A stretch of 49,046 nucleotides of DNA from CAZAYP01 sp964489425 [NCBI: uncultured Verrucomicrobiota bacterium] (lineage in GTDB: Bacteria > Verrucomicrobiota > Kiritimatiellia > RZYC01): contig CAZAYP010000043.1 of the NCBI GenBank assembly GCA_964489425.1, positions 1 to 49,046 of the forward strand, given 5' to 3'. The position numbers and the translations under genes are program-made. Positions within the stretch are counted from its first letter, which is position 1; each line of letters starts with the position of its first letter. The notes below the pieces were generated by a model. The model had not been told where the DNA came from. It saw nothing but the letters and a program-made list of their open reading frames with translations, and ran no database searches. Shown here in pieces: positions 1 through 7,091 of the stretch.

Positions 1-142
1 CCCGGTCCACCTCGTCTTCCGGCACCGTGCTTGTCAAGATGTGGGTAAAGATGAGATCCTGAAGGCCGGGCACCAGTCTTGCGCCCACCGATAGTGCACC
101 TGGCTGGTTCAATCCCGGCTGTGTCGCGAATGAGATTGCCAC
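1..142 (-). CDS. Possible partial CDS running off the left edge
   Basis: On the minus strand an open frame with no stop runs from a GTG at 142 to the window edge, at least 47 codons. An in-frame TAA lies just upstream, so GTG is the first usable start. The translated stretch contains 'LVPGLQDLIFTHILTS' and 'TVPEDEVD', which reads like protein, and the other frames here carry stops. There is no clear ribosome binding site and I do not recognise the product. It could be chance. Confidence 0.2.
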   Translation of the reverse strand, partial: MAISFATQPGLNQPGALSVGARLVPGLQDLIFTHILTSTVPEDEVDR

Positions 143-222
143 GATGGTGCGTGGGTGTTAAATATGGCCAGCGTCATACTAATCCAGTCAAAATGTGATT
201 CGGACAAACATCTGGAGAGTTT

Positions 223-1389
223 TTGCGAGCAATTATGACGGTGTTGACCCTGCTGACGGCGGGCGCGATGGCGGAAGAAGTGGTTGTCCAGTCTTTTGAC
301 CGTGCTGGGAAAGTGATATTCAACGGGGTGTCCAATGCGGTTGGATATCGGGTGGAATGGGCGTCGGCCATGGCCGGCCCATGGACCAATTTTGCCACGG
401 CGGCGGCTTCTTTGGATGCCCTGTCGCACAACGGCAGCGGAATGGTTACGTGCGTAGTGCCCATGTTGTTCCGGGTTGTGGCCACAGTAACCAACCCGCC
501 CACGCCAGGGGACGTGATCCTGATACCCGCTGGAAGTTTTGTGATGGGCAACGCGACGAATGTGCTTCCGGCGGATGAGGGAAACGTGGATGAACTGCCC
601 CAGCATACCGTATCGATCAGCGCGTTTTATATGGGAACCTGCGAGGTGACCCAGTCGCAGTGGGACGAGGTGTATGCCTGGGCCGTGACCCATGGCTATG
701 ACTTCGACCATGTCGGGGCGGGGAAGGGAACCAATCATCCCGTGCATACGGTGGACTGGTATGACGTGGTGAAATGGTGTAACGCGCGCAGCGAGAAAGA
801 GGGTCTGACGGCTTGCTATTACATGACAGAGGCTTGCACCACGACCTATCGGGCTGGCTGGACAAATCTGGACAACAAGTGTGTGAATTGGATCGCTACC
901 GGCTATCGCCTGCCGACGGAGGCGGAATGGGAATACGCGGCGCGGGGCGGGGTGGCGAACCACCGGTTTCCGTGGAGCGACTCGGACGAGATACAGCATG
1001 CCCGCGCAAACTACTGCTCAGGCTTGATTAGCTATGATACGAGCCCGACGCGTGGCTATCACCCCGACTATCTGACGGGTGAACGCCCTTACACGAGCCC
1101 GGCGGGTAGTTTTGCCGCTAACGGGTATGGGTTGCGGGACGTGGCCGGAAATGTGTGGGAATGGTGCTGGGACTCCTATGATGGCAACTATTACAGCGGG
1201 TCGGTGAGCAACAATCCCAGCGGTCCACCTTCAGGCTCGGTTCGCGTGATCCGCGGCGGCAGTTGGTATCACTCTGCTGTTGGCTGCCGCGTGGCCGTTC
1301 GGGTCGGCAGGCTCCCGGACTCCGCGTACAATCTAATAGGCTTCCGGGTCGTTCTGTCCGCGGGCCAGCCAGGTGCGTTGTCGCAGTGA
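223..1389 (+). CDS. Secreted SUMF1/FGE-sulfatase-domain protein
   Basis: A 388-residue protein. The first ~17 residues (hydrophobic LTLLTAGAMA) look like a short signal peptide. Residues ~18-90 carry 'YRVEWASAMAGPWTNF', a beta-rich linker I associate with Kiritimatiellota secreted proteins. The SUMF1 domain (PF03781 type) fills ~92 to 380: 'ILIPAGSFVMG', 'CEVTQSQWDEV', 'YRLPTEAEWEYAARGG', 'GLRDVAGNVWEWCWD', 'VRVIRGGSWYHS' and 'IGFRVV'. Genuine formylglycine-generating enzymes carry a cysteine pair after RGGS; here the first is missing (RGGSWYHSAVGC). It is therefore probably a structural or ligand-binding member rather than a sulfatase activator. Start: TTG 223 has GGAG at 214-217 with 5-nt spacing; ATG 235 is the alternative. 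No sulfatase gene is nearby. Confidence 0.85.
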   Translation: MRAIMTVLTLLTAGAMAEEVVVQSFDRAGKVIFNGVSNAVGYRVEWASAMAGPWTNFATAAASLDALSHNGSGMVTCVVPMLFRVVATVTNPPTPGDVILIPAGSFVMGNATNVLPADEGNVDELPQHTVSISAFYMGTCEVTQSQWDEVYAWAVTHGYDFDHVGAGKGTNHPVHTVDWYDVVKWCNARSEKEGLTACYYMTEACTTTYRAGWTNLDNKCVNWIATGYRLPTEAEWEYAARGGVANHRFPWSDSDEIQHARANYCSGLISYDTSPTRGYHPDYLTGERPYTSPAGSFAANGYGLRDVAGNVWEWCWDSYDGNYYSGSVSNNPSGPPSGSVRVIRGGSWYHSAVGCRVAVRVGRLPDSAYNLIGFRVVLSAGQPGALSQ

Positions 1390-1745
1390 TCCGCATGCCC
1401 GATGCCCGGTATGGCGCTGCCGGTTGCCACAGCCATCCTGCCAGATCCAACCTCTGATTCTGGCCGGGCAGGACGCAGCCGGCTGCGCCGCACTGAATCG
1501 CAGATGCGCCCCCCAATCCCGCGTCGCCCATATACCGCCTTGAAATTCAAAGCAATTTGGGGTAAATTGTTTTTAGAAATCGAACACGAAAAGCCCGCTC
1601 TTGATGGCGAGCATGGCCGGCCAGGCAACGTCCCAGCTGCGCCCACGAACCCGAATCTCGCAATCGAATCCCGTATCTTTTGTAACACGTAACCGGATGT
1701 AACCGGTCTGCCAGGGAAACACATAAAGAAACGAGGCTGAAGAAA
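1390..1745. other. Intergenic stretch, no gene seen
   Basis: No convincing coding frame occurs in these 356 bases. The 3' part becomes AT-richer (about 1540-1600 and 1670-1745) and probably holds the promoter of the XRE gene. The only structure I see is the GTAAC repeat cluster listed separately. Confidence 0.5.
1682..1706 (+). promoter_or_regulatory. GTAAC(CGG) repeat cluster upstream of XRE gene
   Basis: GTAACCGG occurs twice, at 1689-1696 and 1699-1706, exactly 10 bp apart, with a partial GTAAC at 1682-1686. Spacing of one helical turn, 55-80 bp before an XRE-type regulator gene, fits an autoregulatory operator. That role is inference from position only. Confidence 0.35.
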
Positions 1746-1760
1746 ATGGAGGATATGAAC

Positions 1761-2285
1761 ATGGAAGCCACGACCAACACGCGGAATCTAAAATCCCTGA
1801 AGTTCGAATTCGCCCAACTTTTGCGCCTGATGCGGATTAAAAAAGGCCTCACGGTGTCGCAGCTGGCCAAGAAAATCGGCTGCTCGGCGGCCTTCGTGTC
1901 GATGCTCCAGACGGGCCGCAGATGCTTTAGTGGGGTCACGTATATGCGGATGATCAGCGCGCTGCAGATTGACGGTGACGAGGCGTTCACCGCATTCAAA
2001 ACGGCGGCATCCGATATCCTGGTCTTTCGTGCCCGTTTCGGCCGGAACCAGGAGCCAATGATACCCAGGGTGCCGTCGGTGGCCAAAGTGATGCTGCTCA
2101 ACTGGCGAGAAAGGAATTTGGTGCAGGGCAGCGAGGTCTATAAGCAACAACTGGCCGAGGAAATCCTGGCATGGAAGCCTCAATTTCCGGTCCGCCCACC
2201 CATGGCCGTCAACGATGCGGACCGTGGCGAGCCGCCGGTATTCGACAACGCCCCGGCGCCGGTGCCCAACTGGCTAGCATATTAA
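1761..2285 (+). CDS. XRE-family helix-turn-helix regulator
   Basis: A 174-residue DNA-binding protein. An HTH of the Cro/C1 type occupies ~residues 14-70: 'LLRLMRIKKGLTVSQLAKKIGCSAAFVSMLQTG', with the typical 'SxLAkxIGxSxxxVSxLexG' pattern. The C-terminal half is unlike anything I recognise and ends in a proline-rich tail (PVRPP, APAPVP). Start: three in-frame ATGs lie at 1746, 1755 and 1761; GGAGG at 1748-1752 gives 8-nt spacing to 1761, which I prefer. It lies convergent to the sigma-like gene and upstream of the defence operon, so it may control the element or the operon. Confidence 0.8.
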   Translation: MEATTNTRNLKSLKFEFAQLLRLMRIKKGLTVSQLAKKIGCSAAFVSMLQTGRRCFSGVTYMRMISALQIDGDEAFTAFKTAASDILVFRARFGRNQEPMIPRVPSVAKVMLLNWRERNLVQGSEVYKQQLAEEILAWKPQFPVRPPMAVNDADRGEPPVFDNAPAPVPNWLAY

Positions 2286-2323
2286 CGGGCCGCCTGTTGT
2301 GCTGCCCGGCGTGTCATAGGTAA

Positions 2324-2350
2324 AAATGGGGGGATGAAACCACCCCATTT
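2324..2350. terminator. Bidirectional hairpin between convergent genes
   Basis: AAATGGGG (2324-2331) and CCCCATTT (2343-2350) form a perfect 8-bp stem with an 11-nt loop, lying between the stops of two convergent genes (2285 and 2374). The A-rich 5' and T-rich 3' flanks suit intrinsic termination in either direction, though the T tracts are short. Confidence 0.65.
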
Positions 2351-2373
2351 AGGCCGCGCGCTGCGGCACTCCG

Positions 2374-3054
2374 TCAAGCCGCCCACGCCTTAGCCCGTAA
2401 GTGCTGGCACAAGGACTGTTCCCGCCCAGCATTTATGGTGCACGCCCATAACGGCATCCGCGTCACATCCGATAGGGCATCGTCGCCCCACCTGCCTTTG
2501 ATCCGCCGGCCGATTTCGCGTTTTATCTGTGTCAACCGTGGTGCACTCACGCCCATCCGCACCGCCAACCGGTTCAGCTGGTCGCCGTTGACGGTGGCTT
2601 CCAGAATCGCCATGTCCCGGTCACTCAGGTCAGCCATGATCTCATTCCAGTCCAGTTTGCGGCCAGCCGCCTGGGCCGGGTCTTCCACGGGGCCGGCCAG
2701 CATGTCATGGAGTGTTTCTCCCTCCTCCCCCTGGTCTGGGATCGCCTCGTCCAGTGAGGCCACGGTCGAATTTCCATCAATCTGAGCGGCGGGGCACAGT
2801 GCATCCGTTCGCGTGGCGCCGTATGAGCGTCGGCCTGTTTTGGCCAGTTGAACCGCATAATAGGCAACGGAATTCGGAATTACAGCTTTCCCCCGAGCCT
2901 CGCAGCTTTCGACCATCTGCGCCGCCATCGTCAGCGTGTCCTGAATGATCTCACCGTGATCTTCCGCCCCGACCGGTTTGACCGTGTGGGGCACTGTGGC
3001 CGTGATTATGGGCATGATCTGGTCAACCAACACCAATCCTGCTGCCGGACTCAT
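2374..3054 (-). CDS. Sigma-like / region-4 HTH regulator
   Basis: A 226-residue protein. The C-terminal part, 'LSDRDMAILEATVNGDQLNRLAVRMGVSAPRLTQIKREIGRRIKGRW' read in pieces, is a sigma-70 region-4-like HTH ('sdRd..ilea...G..l..lA..mGvs..rvsqi...'). Residues ~25-75 (VGAEDHGEIIQDTLTMAAQ) recall a degenerate region 2. An acidic linker (DEAIPDQGEEGETLHDML) joins them. Start: the frame stays open upstream to 3138, but ATG 3054 has GGAGGTG at ideal spacing and is clearly preferred. Likely an element-encoded sigma-like factor or activator. I do not know the family name. Confidence 0.6.
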   Translation of the reverse strand: MSPAAGLVLVDQIMPIITATVPHTVKPVGAEDHGEIIQDTLTMAAQMVESCEARGKAVIPNSVAYYAVQLAKTGRRSYGATRTDALCPAAQIDGNSTVASLDEAIPDQGEEGETLHDMLAGPVEDPAQAAGRKLDWNEIMADLSDRDMAILEATVNGDQLNRLAVRMGVSAPRLTQIKREIGRRIKGRWGDDALSDVTRMPLWACTINAGREQSLCQHLRAKAWAA

Positions 3055-3506
3055 TTTGCACCTCCGTTTTTCTTTGTTGGAGGTGGCAACTGGCGCAACG
3101 GGGTTGCCGCGCCGGCGGCCACCAAAAGGTGACCGCATTGAGCGCGGTCGAAAATATCATCAGCTACGGAGGGGCGGGGCCTCGCCGGCGTGGGTGACGC
3201 ATGGCTTGAACGGCCATGCCGGGCAGCAGGAGTTGGCCTGAGCCAGGATCAATGTGCACGAAGATGAACGGCCCGCTCTCATATTTATAACGTCCTTTGT
3301 GGCGTAATTAAGGGGAGGGCCTAATTGTGATGGTACCTTTGCGCATTATCATCAGCCGACCCTTGGTTGATGACCGACAGCGTAAGTCGCCCAAGGAGGA
3401 CGTGATCGATTCCCCCCGTCATCTTCTTGATGCTGGCGCCCACCCGAGGCGCTTTGATCTGGCATTGTGTGGCTTGCGCGGCTACATTCTGCCCCAGGGA
3501 ACAGCA
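3055..3506. other. Intergenic/promoter region of the defence operon
   Basis: About 450 bases between the divergent sigma-like gene and the helicase gene. An AT-rich patch at 3281-3330 (TTATAAC at 3285-3291, TAATTAAG near 3307) is the likely promoter region, but I see no good -35 hexamer. An imperfect inverted repeat AATTAAGG / CCTAATT flanks GGAGG at about 3307-3325. The frame of the helicase stays open from 3327, but that segment does not resemble the N-terminus of the family. Confidence 0.4.
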
Positions 3507-6500
3507 ATGTGCCGACTCGAAGAGCTCAAGCCCCATGCTGCGGTAAAGGGCATCCTCCCGGATGCCCTTGCCACGGTAGTCAGCGTGCAATGGTTCGGGT
3601 CTGAGGCGCTGGAGCTGACCTACAAGACTCCGGCCGGTAAAGTTGCCAACGAACTCCTATACCGGCACGATGAACCCCGCCTGGAGGTAGTCGAGCAAGG
3701 CCGGCCATGGAGTTTCGATGGCGGGGGGGGCCTTTTCCGGTTGGTTTCCGAGGCGCACCGCATTCGACTGGCGCATCTTTTCGACCCGGTGCTGGCTGTG
3801 CACACTTCCGTTCTGGAACCCTTGCCCCACCAGATTACGGCCGTCTATGACGTGATGCTCCCCCGCCAACCGCTGCGCTTCCTGCTTGCCGATGATCCTG
3901 GCGCCGGCAAAACGATCATGGCGGGCCTGCTGATGAAGGAGTTGATCGCCCGCGGCGACCTGCATCGCTGCCTGGTTGTCTGTCCCGGCAGCCTGGCCGA
4001 ACAGTGGCAGGACGAACTGTTCCGACGGTTTCAACTGCCATTCGAAATCCTGACCAACGATAAACTCGAAGCGGCGCGCACGGGCAACTGGTTCCTGGAA
4101 ACCAACCTGGTTATTGCCCGGCTCGACAAACTTTCCCGTAACGAAGATGTGCAGGCCAAACTGAGCGCACCCGACTGCCGATGGGACCTGATTGTCTGCG
4201 ATGAAGCCCACAAAATGTCGGCCAGCATATTCGGCAACGAGATCAAGTATACCAAGCGCTACAAGCTGGGCCAGCTGCTCTCTACGTTGACCAGGCATTT
4301 CCTGCTGATGACCGCCACACCTCACAACGGCAAGGAGGAGGATTTCCAGCTTTTCATGGCCCTGCTGGACGGGGATCGCTTTGAGGGCCGTTTCCGCGAC
4401 GGGGTCCATGTCACAGATGTTTCAGACCTTATGCGGCGTATGGTCAAGGAGGGGTTGCTGAAGTTCGATGCCACGCCGCTTTTTCCCGAGCGCATCGCCT
4501 ATACGGTGCCCTACAAGCTATCAGACGCCGAGGCCCGGCTTTACAAGGAAGTCACCGCCTACGTGCGGGATGAGTTCAACCGGGCCGACGCCCTGCAAAA
4601 CGAGAAACGCGCCGGCACGGTCGGCTTCGCCCTGACCATCCTCCAGCGGCGCCTCGCTTCATCGCCCGAGGCAATCTGCCAGTCCCTCCGCCGGCGCCGG
4701 GAGCGGCTGGAAAGCAAGCTGCGGGAACTGGAGTTGCTCCAGCGTGGCAATGAAGTGGCGGCTGGCGTCACCACCGGAACCCCGGAGCTCGATGCCGAGG
4801 ACGTTGAGGACTTGGAGGATGCGCCGGACAACGAAGTCGAGACCGCTGAGGAAGAGATCCTGGACCAGGCCACCGCCGCCAGGACGATTACGGAACTCAA
4901 GGCCGAGATCGCCACGCTGAAACGCCTGGAGGGGATGGCCCTGACGCTGCGGCGGAGCGGGGAAGACCGCAAGTGGAGCGAGTTGGCCAAGCTGCTCAGC
5001 GCGGTGTTCGCGGCCTGTCCCACGCCCGGATGCGTGGCGGAAGCAGCGGCCCCCTACGGCGCGGGACAGATTCCGCCGCCAGCCCCATCGCCACACCAGA
5101 AGCTGGTTCTTTTCACGGAACACCGGGACACCCTCAATTATCTGGACGAACGGATATCCTCGCTCCTCGGCCGCAAGGATGCGGTGGTGGTCATCCACGG
5201 CGCCATGGGGCGCGAGGAACGGATGAAGGCCCAGGAGGCGTTCAAGCACGATCCCGTGGTGCAGGTCCTGTTGGCGACCGACGCCGCGGGCGAAGGCATC
5301 AACCTTCAACGCGCTCACCTGATGGTGAACTATGACCTTCCTTGGAATCCTAACCGCATCGAGCAGCGCTTCGGCCGTATTCACCGCATTGGCCAGACAG
5401 AGGTTTGTCACCTTTGGAACCTGGTGGCAGAGGAAACTCGCGAGGGTGACGTTTTCCGCACGCTGCTTGTAAAGCTGGAGAAAGCGCGCCAGGCGTTGGG
5501 CGGCCAGGTGTTCGACGTGCTGGGCAAACTCCAATTCGAGGGCAAGGCGCTGCGCGACCTGTTAATCGAAGCGATCCGGTACGGCGAACGGCCCGAGGTG
5601 CGCGCCCGCCTGACGCAGGTGGTGGAAAACGCCGTCGATCCCGCCCAGCTTCAGGGCCTGTTTGAAGACCGTGCACTTGCGCGGGACAGCATGGACGCGG
5701 CGCGAGTATTCCGCGTGCGCGAGGAAATGGAACGGGCCGAAGCCCGCCGCCTCCAGCCGCATTACATCGAATCTTTTTTCCTGGAAGCCTTCCGCCGGCT
5801 TGGCGGCACGGTCAAGCAGCGGGAACCGCGACGATATGAGGTTTCCCGTGTGCCCGCGCCTGTCCGTAACCGGGATCGCTTGATTGGCTTCGGCCAACCG
5901 GTTTTACAACGCTACGAGCGCATCGCGTTCGAGAAGAACCTGACGGCACCCCAGGGGCAACCCCTGGCCGCATTCCTGTGCCCCGGCCACCCCCTGCTTG
6001 ACGCCACGATCGATCTCACCCTGGAGCGCCACCGTGACCTGTTACGTCGGGGCACGGTGCTGGTGGATGAGCGCGACAGCGGCACCGCGCCCCGCGTCCT
6101 GTTCTACCTGGAACATGCCATCCAGGACGCCAGCCTGACACGCACCGGGGACAGGCGAATTATATCCAGACAAATGCTCTACATTGAACTCGACGCAGCG
6201 GGCAATGCCAGGCACCTGCACTATGCCCCCTATTTGGACTATCGCCCGCTTGCCGCGGGGGAGCCGGGCGTGGACGCCTTTCTTGCCCGGCCCGAATGCG
6301 CCTGGGTCAGCAGCGCCTTGGAACAGCAGGCCCAGGGCTATGCGGTTGCCCACGTGGTTCCAGAACACCTGGAGGAAGTCCGGTCACGCCGCCTCAACTT
6401 GATCGCCAAGACCGAGGCCGCCGTGCAAGAGCGGCTGACCAAGGAAATCAGCTATTGGGACCATCGCGCCGAGCAGCTCAAGCTCCAGGAACAGGCCGGC

Positions 6501-7091
6501 AAGCCCAATGCCCGGCTGAACTCCGACGAGGCCCGGAAACGGGCCGACACCCTGCAAGCGCGACTCCAGAAACGCTTGGATGAGCTGAAACTTGAAAAGC
6601 AGATTGGCCCGTTGCCCCCTGTTATACTGGGCGGGTTGCTCGTGATCCCGGCCGGCCTGCTGGCTGTCATGCAGGGAGCCGGGGCAACTCCGCCGCCAGA
6701 AACTCCGGCTGACACTCAAGCATCCGCAGCCATGGCTCGTGCCATCGTCATGCAGACCGAGCGCGATCTCGGGTTTGAACCCACGGACCGCGAAACCGAT
6801 AAACTTGGGTACGACATTGAAAGCCGAATCCCGGGTACTGGCAAACTGCGGTTCATCGAGGTAAAGGGCCGTGTGGCTGGTGCGCCGACCATCACCGTCA
6901 CGAAAAATGAAATCCTGTACTCCCTGAATAAACCCGATGATTTCATCCTGGCCATCATCGAGTTTGCCGAAGACCAAGGCCATCTCGTCCATTACGTGCG
7001 CCGCCCGTTCCAGCGCGAGCCCGATTTTGGTGTAACCAGCGTCAACTATGACTTCCCCGATTTGCTGGCCAGAGCGGAGCAGCCCATGTGA
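3507..7091 (+). CDS. SNF2/RapA-like helicase with C-terminal DUF3883
   Basis: A 1194-residue SF2 ATPase. It shows Walker A 'LLADDPGAGKTIMAG' (Lys ~135), the DEAH box 'VCDEAHKM' (~232-235), motif III-like 'LLMTATPHNGKEEDF', and motifs V-VI 'LLATDAAGEGINLQRA' and 'QRFGRIHRIGQ' (~590-632). Charged coiled-coil stretches occur near 390-500 and 970-1030. The last ~115 residues (MQTERDLGF, DIES, RFIEVKGR, NEILYSLN) match DUF3883, a nuclease-like domain common in defence proteins. Start: ATG 3507 with AGGGA 6 nt upstream begins 'MCRLEELKPHAAVKG', as homologues do; the longer frame from 3327 is rejected. The stop overlaps the methyltransferase start by 4 nt. Probable translocase/helicase of a helicase-methylase-ATPase defence set. 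Confidence 0.9.
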   Translation: MCRLEELKPHAAVKGILPDALATVVSVQWFGSEALELTYKTPAGKVANELLYRHDEPRLEVVEQGRPWSFDGGGGLFRLVSEAHRIRLAHLFDPVLAVHTSVLEPLPHQITAVYDVMLPRQPLRFLLADDPGAGKTIMAGLLMKELIARGDLHRCLVVCPGSLAEQWQDELFRRFQLPFEILTNDKLEAARTGNWFLETNLVIARLDKLSRNEDVQAKLSAPDCRWDLIVCDEAHKMSASIFGNEIKYTKRYKLGQLLSTLTRHFLLMTATPHNGKEEDFQLFMALLDGDRFEGRFRDGVHVTDVSDLMRRMVKEGLLKFDATPLFPERIAYTVPYKLSDAEARLYKEVTAYVRDEFNRADALQNEKRAGTVGFALTILQRRLASSPEAICQSLRRRRERLESKLRELELLQRGNEVAAGVTTGTPELDAEDVEDLEDAPDNEVETAEEEILDQATAARTITELKAEIATLKRLEGMALTLRRSGEDRKWSELAKLLSAVFAACPTPGCVAEAAAPYGAGQIPPPAPSPHQKLVLFTEHRDTLNYLDERISSLLGRKDAVVVIHGAMGREERMKAQEAFKHDPVVQVLLATDAAGEGINLQRAHLMVNYDLPWNPNRIEQRFGRIHRIGQTEVCHLWNLVAEETREGDVFRTLLVKLEKARQALGGQVFDVLGKLQFEGKALRDLLIEAIRYGERPEVRARLTQVVENAVDPAQLQGLFEDRALARDSMDAARVFRVREEMERAEARRLQPHYIESFFLEAFRRLGGTVKQREPRRYEVSRVPAPVRNRDRLIGFGQPVLQRYERIAFEKNLTAPQGQPLAAFLCPGHPLLDATIDLTLERHRDLLRRGTVLVDERDSGTAPRVLFYLEHAIQDASLTRTGDRRIISRQMLYIELDAAGNARHLHYAPYLDYRPLAAGEPGVDAFLARPECAWVSSALEQQAQGYAVAHVVPEHLEEVRSRRLNLIAKTEAAVQERLTKEISYWDHRAEQLKLQEQAGKPNARLNSDEARKRADTLQARLQKRLDELKLEKQIGPLPPVILGGLLVIPAGLLAVMQGAGATPPPETPADTQASAAMARAIVMQTERDLGFEPTDRETDKLGYDIESRIPGTGKLRFIEVKGRVAGAPTITVTKNEILYSLNKPDDFILAIIEFAEDQGHLVHYVRRPFQREPDFGVTSVNYDFPDLLARAEQPM

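Noticed and set aside
223-1389. Reading the SUMF1 protein as a true formylglycine-generating enzyme
   Set aside because: The first active-site cysteine after RGGS is absent and no sulfatase is nearby.
3327-3506. Extra 60 codons before the helicase start
   Set aside because: Open frame only; the family N-terminus begins at 3507, where a Shine-Dalgarno is also present.
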